DNA from: Bacteroidota bacterium
Lineage (GTDB): Bacteria > Bacteroidota > Bacteroidia > Chitinophagales > Saprospiraceae
Length of the DNA stretch: 23,715 bases
Direction: 5' to 3'
Assembly: GCA_029573365.1 (NCBI GenBank)
Contig: JAKQGD010000139.1
Location: 1-23,715, forward strand
The position numbers and the translations under genes were made by a program. Position 1 is the stretch's first letter; each line of letters opens with the position of its first letter. Of the stretch, positions 8,212-16,257 are shown piece by piece. Under the pieces are notes generated by a model. That model saw only the letters and a list, made by a program, of their open reading frames with translations, did not search any database and was not told the origin of the DNA.

Positions 8212-8718
8212 TCAGTCCTTGTTGCCGGGTTTTCCGATGGTGATGGTATACTGGTAGGTTTTGGGGCCTGATAGCTGTTCTGAGATTCCATCTGGAGCAG
8301 AGTTTACAACTGAGTACTGATAAGTGATGACCGAGGTCTGGGGAGCCTGAGGTTTAGATTCTTCATCATCCTTGTCAGACACCATGGCAGTATTGCCAAG
8401 TCGGAAATGTATCCTCATGGTACGGTGAAACGTGATTTTTAGTTTTCTCGGATTTTTTGGGACTTCAAATTTCAGCAGCCTGATAACTCTTATAGCCTCT
8501 TCATTGCATGACTCATCGAGTCCTCCTATGATCCTTACATCTGACACATCGCCTTTATGGTTTATTTCATACCTGAGGTGGACATCTCCTTCGACCATAA
8601 GCTGTCTGGCCTGTTCGGGATACCTCAGATTGGCCGTGATAAATTCCCTCATTGCCTTCTCACCTCCGAGGTAATATGGCTTCTTAATAAAACTGTCCTC
8701 ACGTCTCTCCTTCTTCAT
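8212..8718 (-). CDS. TonB C-terminal-domain protein without membrane anchor
   Basis: Residues of about 16-107 match the TonB C-terminal domain: LRYPEQARQLMVEGDVHLRYEI (31-52), the GDVSDVRIIGGLDESCNEEAIRVI stretch (56-79), then basic strands to HFRLG. In full TonB proteins this domain contacts TonB-dependent receptors in the outer membrane. Here the 168-residue product starts with MKKERREDSF and has no signal peptide, membrane helix or Pro-rich spacer, so it cannot be an ordinary energy transducer. The C-terminal tail (108-168) is unusual: an acidic patch (DKDDEES), then two copies of TYQY (132-135 and 154-157). No upstream in-frame extension is visible before the neighbouring gene. It starts 14 bases after the dehydrogenase stop, so the two are probably co-transcribed. 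It may be a cytoplasmic or moonlighting domain protein; its function is unknown. Confidence 0.6.
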   Translation of the reverse strand: MKKERREDSFIKKPYYLGGEKAMREFITANLRYPEQARQLMVEGDVHLRYEINHKGDVSDVRIIGGLDESCNEEAIRVIRLLKFEVPKNPRKLKITFHRTMRIHFRLGNTAMVSDKDDEESKPQAPQTSVITYQYSVVNSAPDGISEQLSGPKTYQYTITIGKPGNKD

Positions 8719-8732
8719 AGCACAATACTCTG

Positions 8733-9899
8733 TCAGTTTGCAGAATAGGTTACCCTGTAAATCACGTCAGCAAAGTCATCGGAAATAAGCACTGAGCCGT
8801 CAGGCATAACCTCAAGGTCCACCGGCCTGCCCCAAACATCGTCATCCGCTGGATTGAGCCAACCTTCGATAAAAGGTTTTACCTCTGTCACTTTTCCCTG
8901 TGCGTCAAGCCTGGCGAAAACTATGTCATATCCGCTTTTTTTTGTCCTGTTCCATGATCCGTGTCGGGCCACGAGAATCTGATTTTTATACTCTGCAGGA
9001 AACATGTTTCCCGTATAAAATGCCATGCCGAGAGGTGCAGTATGCGGCCCCATGCGTGCCGCCGGTGGAGTAAAGTCACTGCATGGGTGTTTTGCCCCGA
9101 ATTCCGGGTCAGCCACATCTCCCTGATGACAATAGGGATACCCAAAGTTCATTCGTTCCTGAGTGGCATGGTTTAGCTCGCAGTCAGGAATATCATCACC
9201 CATCATATCACGTCCATTGTCAGTAAACCATAGGTTATTGGTCCCGGGTTGCCAGGCAAAGCCCACAGTATTTCTTATACCTTTTTGGACTATTTCCATA
9301 CCCGAGCCGTCCGGATTGATGCGTGTGATAGTAGCATAGATGGAGTCGGACTCGCAGATATTGCACGGTGCTCCTACGGGTACATACAATTTGCCGTCAG
9401 GCCCGAATGCGATGTATTTCCATCCATGGTGTGATTCTGTCGGATACTTGTCAAAGACTACTTCCGGGGTACCGGGATCCTCCAACCGGGATTCAACAGC
9501 CGGAATTTTCAATATCCTGTTGACCTCTGCTATATATAGGTCGCCATCTTTGACTGCTACTCCATTGGGCATGTTTCCTTCTGTGAGCAACGTAAACTTT
9601 TTATCACATCTGTTATCCCCGTCGGTATCTTTTAGAGCATAGACATTTCCTGCTGAGCGGGTGCCTACATATAGGGTGCCTTCCGGCGAAAGACAAAGCG
9701 ATCTTGCATTTTTAATGTCAGAAGCATAGATTTCGACTTTAAATCCCTTGGGAAGCTGCAACTTGTCGAGATGGAGTTCCGGAGTATGCTCTTTTCCCGG
9801 TACTGCCAATGGCGGATTTACCTTAAACACATATTTGGCGACAAGCCATGCAGCCAGTAAAACCAAAATGAGCCAGCCTGCTATCTTTAAAAATTTCAT
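8733..9899 (-). CDS. Membrane-anchored sorbosone/glucose dehydrogenase-like beta-propeller (PQQ family)
   Basis: The 388-residue protein opens with a single uncleaved-looking membrane helix (about 5-25, rich in Leu/Val/Ala) and places a six-bladed propeller outside the inner membrane. Blade signatures include LPKGFKVEIYAS (49-60), LCLSPEGTLYVGTR (68-81), NGVAVKDGDLYIAE, and HHGWKYIAFGPDGKLYVPVG (157-176). The His there corresponds to the catalytic-base region of soluble PQQ glucose dehydrogenase. Later come MAFYTG and RHGSWNR. These mark the L-sorbosone/glucose dehydrogenase superfamily, which oxidises sugars with PQQ. Several Cys residues (C98, C179, C182 and a later pair) suggest disulfides. 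Many family members have no proven activity or PQQ dependence, so the substrate is open. It leads a two-gene unit with the TonB-domain gene 14 bases downstream. Confidence 0.75.
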   Translation of the reverse strand: MKFLKIAGWLILVLLAAWLVAKYVFKVNPPLAVPGKEHTPELHLDKLQLPKGFKVEIYASDIKNARSLCLSPEGTLYVGTRSAGNVYALKDTDGDNRCDKKFTLLTEGNMPNGVAVKDGDLYIAEVNRILKIPAVESRLEDPGTPEVVFDKYPTESHHGWKYIAFGPDGKLYVPVGAPCNICESDSIYATITRINPDGSGMEIVQKGIRNTVGFAWQPGTNNLWFTDNGRDMMGDDIPDCELNHATQERMNFGYPYCHQGDVADPEFGAKHPCSDFTPPAARMGPHTAPLGMAFYTGNMFPAEYKNQILVARHGSWNRTKKSGYDIVFARLDAQGKVTEVKPFIEGWLNPADDDVWGRPVDLEVMPDGSVLISDDFADVIYRVTYSAN

Positions 9900-10074
9900 C
9901 CTGTTCTAATTTTGTGTAAAAATAGTCAGATTTCTCACATACGGGATACAACGACCCGCAGTTATACATTTTTAATGGCAGTGTTAATTCTTTGTTATAG
10001 TTGGGCATCAGACATACAGTTATGTAACAGGTTTTAAGCTTTTTCGTCATATACCTATCAAACAAAAATTAAAA

Positions 10075-10761
10075 ATGAAAAAGTTTATCCCATTGTTCCT
10101 GACTGTCACCCTGGTGATGACGTCTTGCAGCACACTCAATCAACTCAACCTTAAACCATCAGCCCTCGAGACTGTGATGGCCCTGAGAGAAATACTCAAC
10201 AGCAGTACATTTAAGGCCGTCAGAAAACTCAGCCAACTCAGCAGCGACGACCCCACCAAAGCCCTGCCTTCTGAATTCAAGACAGTACTGGATGGCTTAA
10301 AAACCCTGGGTTACGGCCAGGAAGTGGAAAAAATAACCAAGCAGGTTGGCTCGGCTTCCGGTGTGGTCCTCAAAGAAAGTGAAAGCATCATTACCGAATC
10401 TATCAAGGAAGTGGATTTTGGGGATGCTGTGGCTATAGTCACGGGAGGAAAGGATGCCGCCACCCAAGTGCTAAAAAACAACATGAAAACCGTAGTAAGA
10501 AAAAAGTACGCCGAAAGACTCAATGCTGAGCTCGAAAAAACTGAAGCCAACAAATACTGGCCCATAGCAGCCGGGGCTTACAATATATTTGCAAAAAACA
10601 AAGTGGATGCATCACTTAGCAATTTTATGGCTGACAGAGCTGTAGACGGAGTATTCCTGGCCATAGGTCATGAAGAAGAAAACATAAGGACCGACTACAA
10701 AAGCCTTGGCAAAGCTGTGGTCACTAAGGTGTTTGACTATTACACAAAAAAGAAAAACTGA
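10075..10761 (+). CDS. DUF4197 lipoprotein
   Basis: The 228-residue protein has a lipoprotein signal: MKK, a hydrophobic stretch, then VMTSC with the lipidated Cys at residue 18. The mature part follows the DUF4197 pattern: a helical N-terminal part, a lP...L..GYGQEVEK segment, FGDAVAIVTGGKDAATQVL (the most conserved block, about 122-140), a YWPIAAG segment, and GVFLAIGHEEENIRTDY near the end. The family is widespread in Proteobacteria and Bacteroidota and has no assigned function. The product is presumably anchored to the inner or outer membrane on the periplasmic side. It stands alone: the dehydrogenase gene upstream is divergent (175 bases between starts) and a clear terminator follows. 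I saw no convincing -33/-7 pair in the upstream gap. Confidence 0.85.
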   Translation: MKKFIPLFLTVTLVMTSCSTLNQLNLKPSALETVMALREILNSSTFKAVRKLSQLSSDDPTKALPSEFKTVLDGLKTLGYGQEVEKITKQVGSASGVVLKESESIITESIKEVDFGDAVAIVTGGKDAATQVLKNNMKTVVRKKYAERLNAELEKTEANKYWPIAAGAYNIFAKNKVDASLSNFMADRAVDGVFLAIGHEEENIRTDYKSLGKAVVTKVFDYYTKKKN

Positions 10762-10790
10762 TTTTAGGTCTGAATTTTCAGGCCACTACT

Positions 10791-10825
10791 AGGCCTCCGT
10801 CTTCATTGCCGGAGGCCTTTTTTAT
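10791..10825 (+). terminator. Intrinsic terminator after the DUF4197 gene
   Basis: AGGCCTCCG (10791-10799) and CGGAGGCCT (10810-10818) form a perfect nine-pair GC-rich stem with a ten-base loop. A run of T follows directly (10818-10823). It lies 30 bases after the stop codon. Confidence 0.9.
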
Positions 10826-11242
10826 GTTTTGAAGACTCTTTATACATACTTTCATCAACATGTATTAACTAATACCGGCAAATAAAAATACGGGTTTCCC
10901 GCCTTTTGGTTAGCATAGACCAAAGTAAAAATTTGATTGACCATAGAGGCAAACTGCAAAACAGGAAAATTTCAAAATAAATTTTTTTCAGCCATCGTTT
11001 GCATGGAAATTTTTTTGTGCCAATCAAGCCCTTCAATAAATTTTGTTTTAAAATAACATTCTTATAAGTGCTTATTTATTTGGTGAAAATGTCAAATTTA
11101 TTAACAATAAATTTAGAAAAATCAGATTTTTTAGTATAAATTTGAAGAAATTTTAAAAAACACTTGCTAAATAATTTTTAACGATATATCTTTGTGTTAC
11201 TTTTACAATAAGTAAAACAATTTGGTTTCATTTGGTTAGGGT
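10826..11242. other. AT-rich gene-free stretch before the small RNA candidate
   Basis: No open frame of useful length exists on either strand here. The sequence becomes very AT-rich from about 10970. It holds an AT-only hairpin, AAATTTATT (11094-11102) with AATAAATTT (11106-11114), and two promoter-like boxes: TAAATTTG at 11137-11144 (with TTTA 21 bases upstream) and TATCTTTG at 11187-11194. The right end is the candidate small RNA gene, listed separately. Confidence 0.6.
11163..11194 (+). promoter_or_regulatory. Bacteroidota-type promoter for the orphan small RNA
   Basis: CTTG (11163-11166), a spacer of exactly 20 bases, then TATCTTTG (11187-11194). This matches TTTG-N19-21-TAnnTTTG in all but one fixed base. 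Transcription would start near 11200-11202. No protein gene lies between this site and the terminator at 11243-11275. Confidence 0.55.
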
Positions 11243-11275
11243 TGAGGTAACAGTCTCTGTTACCTCATTTTTTTT
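11201..11275 (+). ncRNA. Candidate small RNA of about 75 bases, bounded by promoter and terminator
   Basis: The segment lies between a good promoter match and a strong intrinsic terminator and contains no open frame. Its predicted shape is simple. A 5' hairpin pairs TTTTAC (11201-11206) with GTAAAA (11212-11217). A single-stranded linker follows with two copies of ATTTGGTT spaced ten bases apart (11220-11227 and 11230-11237). The terminator stem then follows, TGAGGTAACA with TGTTACCTCA, ending in T's. cutC has its own promoter after the terminator, so this is not needed as its leader. The duplicated linker could be a base-pairing site for target mRNAs; that is inference. It could instead be a conditional leader or a relic terminator. 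I know of no named family that it matches, and I could not search. Confidence 0.45.
11243..11275 (+). terminator. Strong intrinsic terminator of the candidate small RNA
   Basis: TGAGGTAACA (11243-11252) and TGTTACCTCA (11258-11267) form a perfect ten-pair stem with a five-base loop. Eight T follow (11268-11275). The T-run is only on this side, so it works in the plus direction. The nearest upstream protein gene already has its own terminator 420 bases earlier. Confidence 0.85.
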
Positions 11276-11316
11276 ATGTCACCTTCCTTCCATTCTTTAC
11301 CTTTTTTAATTTTTGA

Positions 11317-11348
11317 TTTGACGGGATGTTTATTCCTGTATAGTTTTG
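11317..11348 (+). promoter_or_regulatory. Promoter of cutC (perfect Bacteroidota consensus)
   Basis: TTTG (11317-11320), a 20-base spacer, and TAGTTTTG (11341-11348) match TTTG-N20-TAnnTTTG exactly. The start codon at 11362 is only 13 bases beyond the -7 box, so the leader would be about seven bases or less, almost leaderless. Confidence 0.75.
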
Positions 11349-11361
11349 CACAAAACAAAGT

Positions 11362-12009
11362 ATGCTTACTCCTGCTGCTCCCATCGTCATCGAAGCCTGT
11401 GTAGAAACGCTGGCAGAGGCACTTCAAGCCATGTCCCGCGGTGCCCACCAGCTTGAAGTGTGCAGCGATCTCGATGCAGACGGACTAACTCCCACTCCGA
11501 AATTACTGGAACTAATAACTTCTGAGGTAAACATCCCGGTTAAACCCATGATAAGATCACGGGCGGGCCATTTTTTATACTCCGACGAAGAAATAGGCCA
11601 AATGGCTGAAACAACGTCATATTTGAGCAGGCGATTTGAGCTGGCAGGTATAGTTTTCGGTGCTCTGACAGGAAATGAAAAAAAAGGATACATGCCACAT
11701 CTGGAAGCAGTCCACATCATAGCTGATGCTGCTGCTGGTGTGCCGGTCACCTTTCATAAGGCAATAGACATGTGCTCTGACCAGGTGGCAGCAGTGAGAA
11801 ACCTTACAACAGTACCCGGCGTAAAATATATACTATCATCTGGAGGAGCAGCCACGGCACTGCAGGGCGTCCACAACCTCAAACTTATGCAGGCCTCCGC
11901 TGGACCCGCCATTCAAATAATAGCCGCCGGCAAGATTACAGCCGCAAATCTTTATGAAATAGCTGGATTGACTGGACTTAAATATTTTCACGGCAGGAAG
12001 ATAGTCTGA
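11362..12009 (+). CDS. cutC: CutC family protein (copper homeostasis-type TIM barrel)
   Basis: The 215-residue protein carries the CutC signatures in order: ACVETLAEALQAMSRGAHQLEVCSDLDADGLTP (residues 12-44), MIRSRAGHFLYSDEEI (63-78; family usual MIRPRGGDF), VFGALT (98-103), TFHKAID (130-136; family usual TFHRAFD) and LSSGG near 158. CutC proteins are cytoplasmic TIM barrels once linked to copper tolerance, although the molecular role is disputed and direct copper handling is not proven. Length is slightly below the usual 240 or so, and the two changed motifs suggest a divergent member. It starts just after a consensus promoter and is followed after 30 bases by csaA, probably in the same transcript. 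Confidence 0.85.
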   Translation: MLTPAAPIVIEACVETLAEALQAMSRGAHQLEVCSDLDADGLTPTPKLLELITSEVNIPVKPMIRSRAGHFLYSDEEIGQMAETTSYLSRRFELAGIVFGALTGNEKKGYMPHLEAVHIIADAAAGVPVTFHKAIDMCSDQVAAVRNLTTVPGVKYILSSGGAATALQGVHNLKLMQASAGPAIQIIAAGKITAANLYEIAGLTGLKYFHGRKIV

Positions 12010-12039
12010 TATTGTCGTTACCTTTGGCCAAAAATATCC

Positions 12040-12366
12040 ATGTTAAGCTGGGAAGATTTTGAAAAAGTAGAAATGCGGACAGGAACTATAATGCATGCCG
12101 AATCATTTGCAAAAGCAAGAAAACCTGCCTACAAGCTGACCATCGACTTTGGCCCCGCAGGTATCAAAAAGAGCTCGGCACAAATCACCGATTTTTATAT
12201 AGCCGATCAGTTGATAGGACGGCAGGTCATCGCTGTAGTGAACTTTCCACCCAAACAGATTGCCGACTTCATGTCTGAGTGTTTGGTGCTCGGAGTAGTA
12301 CAGCCTGATGGAGTAGTACTGCTGCGGCCTGACTCTGCGGTTCCCAACGGCTTGCGTATAGCATGA
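12040..12366 (+). CDS. csaA: CsaA-type tRNA-binding protein
   Basis: The 108-residue protein is a single tRNA-binding (EMAP/OB-fold) domain of the CsaA type. It has the full family pattern: FEKVEMRTGTI (7-17), AKARKPAYKLTIDFG (24-38), GIKKSSAQIT (41-50), then GRQVIAVVNFPPKQIADFMSECLVLG. CsaA proteins are dimers that bind tRNA and have been described as having chaperone-like, export-related activity. They resemble the C-terminal domain of methionyl-tRNA synthetase. Length is typical. It follows cutC by 30 bases and is likely co-transcribed. No terminator is visible in the 92 bases before the next gene. Confidence 0.92.
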   Translation: MLSWEDFEKVEMRTGTIMHAESFAKARKPAYKLTIDFGPAGIKKSSAQITDFYIADQLIGRQVIAVVNFPPKQIADFMSECLVLGVVQPDGVVLLRPDSAVPNGLRIA

Positions 12367-12458
12367 ATCTGCACATTTCGAAGCATTTATGTGATTTTTG
12401 ACGCCACATTAAACTTTTGTCCCGCCATTTGTATTTTCAAGTTAAATTCATTTAAACC

Positions 12459-14636
12459 ATGCATAAGTCATTATACCCTTTTCTGCTCTTCATATTGGCT
12501 TTCGTCCTACCCGGTACGAGTCAGAAGCAGATAACTCTGGAAGACATTTATCAATCATATACATTCCGCACCAAGTCTGTTCCCGGATTTTCGTTTATGA
12601 AAGATGGACGGCATTATTCTGTGATCAGGGACGGCAAGATTCAGAAAATGGATGTCACTACGGGTACTCTGTCAGAAACAGTATTTGAATCCGGCAAACT
12701 TTCCGGCAAGTCAGGTTTTTCGGGTGATTTTGACGAATACACCTTCAGCGAAGACGAATCAAAAATCCTACTCCAGTCTGAGTCCGAAAGCCTGTTCAGA
12801 CACTCTACGGCAGCCAAAATCCACGTTTACGACGTTAAAACCGGAAACCTCACAGAAGTTTTTGGTGGCAAAAAGGTAAGCAATCCCAAGCTTTCGCCTG
12901 ATGGCGAAAAAGTGGCCTTTGTGCATAAAAACAACCTGTACTTCGTCCTGCTTAAAAACGGCAATATTACGCAAGTCACCACCGACGGCAAGGAAAACCA
13001 AGTTATCAACGGCATGTGCGACTGGGTCTATGAGGAGGAATTCAGCTTTACGAGGGCTTTTTACTGGTCTCCTGACAGCAAGAAGATAGCCTACCTCAGG
13101 TTTGACGAAAATGAAGTGCCACAATTTACGATGCAAATGTTCAGAGATGAGGGCTATCCCGAAAATGTAACCTTTAAATACCCCAGAGTAGGCGAAAAAA
13201 ACTCAAAAGTTACTGCCATGCTTTACGATTTTTCCAGAGGCAAATCTGTGGCCATTGACCTTGGTGACCTTACAGAAATGTATCTCCCTAGATTAAAGTG
13301 GACCAATGACCCAAACAAACTTTGCATATACAAACTAAACAGGCACCAAAACGACCTGAGCCTGTACCTGACCGACACCAAAAACATGAAATCTACCCTC
13401 ATGTATCAGGAAAAAAACAAGTATTACATTGACATCACGGATGATCTCACATTTTTAAAGGATGGCAAATCATTTATATGGTCATCAGAAAAAGACGGCT
13501 ACAACCACCTCTATCTCATGAGTATGGATGGTAAAAAAGAGACCAGGATCACTTCAGGCAACTGGGATGTCAGCAGTTTTTTCGGGGTGGACCCAAAAAA
13601 TCAAATGATATTTTACCAAGCCGGAGAAAAATCACCACTTCAAAAACATATATATTCCATAGATCTCACTGGTCAAAACAAAACAGACCTTACGCCGACT
13701 CTTACAGGCACCAACAATGCACAGTTCAGTAACACTTTTGAATATTTTGCAAACACCTTTAGCAATATCAATACTCCGCCTGTCTACTCAGTCAGGGACA
13801 GACAAGGCAATAACATCAGGACCATAGAAGACAACGCCACCTACGGCAAAATCCAGGAATCTTACGGTGTGTCTCCGGTGGAATTTTTTACATTTTCTAC
13901 CTCTGAGAATGTCCGCCTTCATGGCTGGATGCTCAAGCCTGCCGATTTCAGCTCCTCTAAAAAATATCCGGTTTTTATGACACAATACAGTGGACCCGGC
14001 AGCCAGTCGGTCACAGATTCATGGAAAGGTTCTTCATACTGGTGGTATCAGATGCTTGCAAAAGCAGGATATATAGTAGTCTGCGTGGACGGAAGAGGCA
14101 CCGGAGGCAGAGGTGAAGAATTTAAAAAAATGACCTATCTAAAACTCGGCCACTACGAAGTACTCGATCAGATAGAGGCTGCCCGTTATCTGGCATCGCA
14201 GCCTTATGTGGACAAAACCAGGATTGGTATCTTTGGATGGAGCTACGGAGGTTTTATGTCAACACTCTGCATACTCAAGGGCAATGACGTGTTTAAAACA
14301 GCCATTGCTGTGGCACCTGTCACCAACTGGAAGTGGTATGATACCGTTTACACGGAAAGGTATATGCGTACCACCTCCGAAAACGAACAAGGGTACGCAG
14401 AAAATTCACCCGTCTATTTTGCCGACAAGCTTAAAGGCAACCTCCTCCTCGTTCATGGCATGGCCGATGACAACGTACATTTCCAACATACTGCCGAGAT
14501 GGTCAATGCCCTCATCAAAGCCAACAAACAGTTTGATACACACTTCTACCCTAACCGCAACCACGGCATTTACGGTGACAATGCCACCCTTCATCTTTAT
14601 ACCAAAATGACCAATTACATTTATGAAAAACTTTAA
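12459..14636 (+). CDS. Dipeptidyl-peptidase IV (family S9B), secreted
   Basis: The enzyme removes X-Pro or X-Ala dipeptides from the N-terminus of peptides. A signal peptide (about 1-21) sends it to the periplasm or surface. The N-terminal propeller (about 40-450) contains DWVYEEEF (188-195), whose Glu193/Glu194 match the double-Glu that holds the free N-terminus in DPP IV. The alpha/beta-hydrolase domain has GWSYGG with the nucleophile Ser595, ADDNVHFQ with Asp670, and NRNHGIYG with His702. Spacing between these matches human DPP IV closely. At 725 residues it is full length, so it should be active. It heads a tight five-gene run. Its stop overlaps the next start by 14 bases, which implies coupled translation. 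The dipeptides it makes would suit the POT transporters further right. Confidence 0.93.
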   Translation: MHKSLYPFLLFILAFVLPGTSQKQITLEDIYQSYTFRTKSVPGFSFMKDGRHYSVIRDGKIQKMDVTTGTLSETVFESGKLSGKSGFSGDFDEYTFSEDESKILLQSESESLFRHSTAAKIHVYDVKTGNLTEVFGGKKVSNPKLSPDGEKVAFVHKNNLYFVLLKNGNITQVTTDGKENQVINGMCDWVYEEEFSFTRAFYWSPDSKKIAYLRFDENEVPQFTMQMFRDEGYPENVTFKYPRVGEKNSKVTAMLYDFSRGKSVAIDLGDLTEMYLPRLKWTNDPNKLCIYKLNRHQNDLSLYLTDTKNMKSTLMYQEKNKYYIDITDDLTFLKDGKSFIWSSEKDGYNHLYLMSMDGKKETRITSGNWDVSSFFGVDPKNQMIFYQAGEKSPLQKHIYSIDLTGQNKTDLTPTLTGTNNAQFSNTFEYFANTFSNINTPPVYSVRDRQGNNIRTIEDNATYGKIQESYGVSPVEFFTFSTSENVRLHGWMLKPADFSSSKKYPVFMTQYSGPGSQSVTDSWKGSSYWWYQMLAKAGYIVVCVDGRGTGGRGEEFKKMTYLKLGHYEVLDQIEAARYLASQPYVDKTRIGIFGWSYGGFMSTLCILKGNDVFKTAIAVAPVTNWKWYDTVYTERYMRTTSENEQGYAENSPVYFADKLKGNLLLVHGMADDNVHFQHTAEMVNALIKANKQFDTHFYPNRNHGIYGDNATLHLYTKMTNYIYEKL

Positions 14637-15081
14637 TCTGACCGTTTTTGTCTGCCTGACCATCCTTTTTTCCTGCCGGGAAAGAAAATCCGATTATCCT
14701 GCCATTGACCAACTCAAATGGCTGCAAGGCTCCTGGATTACTGACGACAGCACAAGCATAGAAACATGGGCTCTCCAGGGAGCAGAGCTCAAAGGAAATT
14801 CTTATTCTAACCGTGAAGGACGCATCACTGAGCAACTCAGGATTTATGCTGACCAGGGACGACCGGCATACGAGGCTACAGTGATAGATCAAAACGCCGG
14901 CAAGCCTGTTTCTTTTCTCCTGGAAAGCACTACGGCTGACAGCCTTCATTTTTCAAATCCCGGGCATGACTTTCCCAATCATGTAGTTTATGTACAACAA
15001 CCCGACGGCTCTCTTCTTGCCAGGGTTTATGGTAAGGACAACAAGGGTATGGTCCTGCACATGACCAGAATGGCAGAATAA
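14623..15081 (+). CDS. DUF6265 lipoprotein
   Basis: A 152-residue lipoprotein with the lipidated Cys at residue 18 (ILFSC). The mature part begins with a LKWLQGSWITDDSTSIETW stretch and ends with LHFSNPGHDFPNHVVYVQQPDG and LARVYGKD. The WLxGxW...ExW start and the HDFPxxVVY block are typical of DUF6265, a lipocalin-like barrel family common in Bacteroidota. The function is unknown. It overlaps the end of the DPP IV gene by 14 bases and is followed after nine bases by the next gene, so it is part of the same operon. Confidence 0.75.
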   Translation: MKNFNLTVFVCLTILFSCRERKSDYPAIDQLKWLQGSWITDDSTSIETWALQGAELKGNSYSNREGRITEQLRIYADQGRPAYEATVIDQNAGKPVSFLLESTTADSLHFSNPGHDFPNHVVYVQQPDGSLLARVYGKDNKGMVLHMTRMAE

Positions 15082-15090
15082 ACCCGGCTT

Positions 15091-15444
15091 ATGAAAGCTT
15101 ATACGACCAATCTGCTAAATGCAGTCATCCTGATCGGAACCAGTGTCTGGAGTTTCCTGGGAGAAGTCAGGCATACCGTACCCACATTGGTGTTTATGGT
15201 ACTGGGTGTCATCCTGCTGTCACTAAACAACGGAGTACAATACAGAATAAAATCTCAATTCCGGACAGCCACCGCAGTTTCATTGGCAGCAGCCTTGTAC
15301 TGTTTATACAATGTGTGGTACTTTCGGGATTCAGAACATTTCAATACAATGGTTAAATTTATTGTGGCAGCCCTCACCTCATCACTGGCTTTTGTATTTA
15401 TGATGTTAGAAAACAGACCCACAAAACCTACATTAAAAAAGTAA
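15091..15444 (+). CDS. Small four-helix membrane protein, unknown
   Basis: The 117-residue protein has four predicted membrane segments (about 8-24, 29-46, 58-76 and 86-105) joined by short loops, with a basic tail (RPTKPTLKK). The even helix spacing recalls TMEM14-like or other small four-helix proteins, but I see no diagnostic motif and make no family call. It starts nine bases after the DUF6265 gene and ends 12 bases before the M15 peptidase gene, inside the DPP IV operon. Its compact, regular layout supports a real gene. Confidence 0.65.
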   Translation: MKAYTTNLLNAVILIGTSVWSFLGEVRHTVPTLVFMVLGVILLSLNNGVQYRIKSQFRTATAVSLAAALYCLYNVWYFRDSEHFNTMVKFIVAALTSSLAFVFMMLENRPTKPTLKK

Positions 15445-15456
15445 AAGTAACCCAAA

Positions 15457-16254
15457 ATGACCCTTCAAAGCTTGTTGTTTTTCGTCTTTTTTTCTGGGAT
15501 ATTTTCCTGCAAGTCTGCACAAACACTTCCTGTCCCGGTGCCAGAATCACGGCCGGCTGACACTACTATTGTTGACCATCGTTTTGACACGGACTACCTG
15601 ATGGGCAAATTTGACCCTGCCAGCCACCCAGATTTTATACAGATACCCCCTAAATACCGGGATGAAGAAGTCAGATACCTGCGAAAGGATGTACTGGAAG
15701 CTTTTATCACTATGTTTGATGCGGCTGCCGCCGAAGGTATACACCTCAGGATAAGGTCTGCCACACGCAATTTTGACAACCAAAAAAGGATATGGGAAAA
15801 CAAATGGACCGGCAGGACCATCCTTGAGGACAATACCAATGCTGCCAAAGATATCAAAGACCCTGTGGCTCGAGCCAGAAAAATACTGGAATACAGCTCT
15901 ATGCCTGGCACTTCACGTCATCATTGGGGTACAGACATAGACCTGAATGCTTTTGTCAACAGTTGGTTTGAGGCAGGTGAAGGCTTGAAATTGTATACCT
16001 GGATGCAATCAAATGCCCACAAGTACGGCTTCTGTCAGCCCTACTCCGCCATGGGGTCAGACAGGCATACCGGTTATAACGAAGAAAAATGGCACTGGTC
16101 ATGGATGCCTGTTTCAGCAGTATTGATCCAAATGGCCGAAAAAAACCTTAAAAACGGGATGCTAGGTGGATTTCAGGGAGCAGAAACGGCCTCAGAAATA
16201 GACATCGTAAAAAATTATGTCCTGGGTATCAGTCCTGCCTGCCGCAAAAACTGA
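15457..16254 (+). CDS. M15-family D,D-carboxypeptidase-like lipoprotein (VanY/DacB type)
   Basis: The 265-residue protein has a lipoprotein signal with Cys at 18 (IFSC). The M15 peptidase fold is recognised by SATRNFDNQKRIWENKW (about 101-117), then SRHHWGTDIDL (153-163), which fits SxHxxGxxxD with zinc ligands His155 and Asp162. EKWHWSW follows, with catalytic Glu210 and zinc ligand His213. Such enzymes cut the terminal D-Ala from peptidoglycan stem peptides, or cut D-peptide bonds more generally, in the periplasm. All catalytic residues are present. It lies inside the DPP IV operon, three bases before the MATE gene. The link to the other genes may be peptide or wall turnover, which is inference. 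Confidence 0.88.
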   Translation: MTLQSLLFFVFFSGIFSCKSAQTLPVPVPESRPADTTIVDHRFDTDYLMGKFDPASHPDFIQIPPKYRDEEVRYLRKDVLEAFITMFDAAAAEGIHLRIRSATRNFDNQKRIWENKWTGRTILEDNTNAAKDIKDPVARARKILEYSSMPGTSRHHWGTDIDLNAFVNSWFEAGEGLKLYTWMQSNAHKYGFCQPYSAMGSDRHTGYNEEKWHWSWMPVSAVLIQMAEKNLKNGMLGGFQGAETASEIDIVKNYVLGISPACRKN

Positions 16255-16257
16255 CCT

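Noticed and set aside
9823..10065. 80-codon minus-strand frame upstream of the dehydrogenase gene
   Set aside because: It overlaps the start of the dehydrogenase in another frame and has no signal peptide or known motif. The dehydrogenase start with its membrane helix is better supported.
14551..14949. 132-codon minus-strand frame over the DPP IV end and the DUF6265 gene
   Set aside because: It is antisense to two well-supported genes and has no family features.
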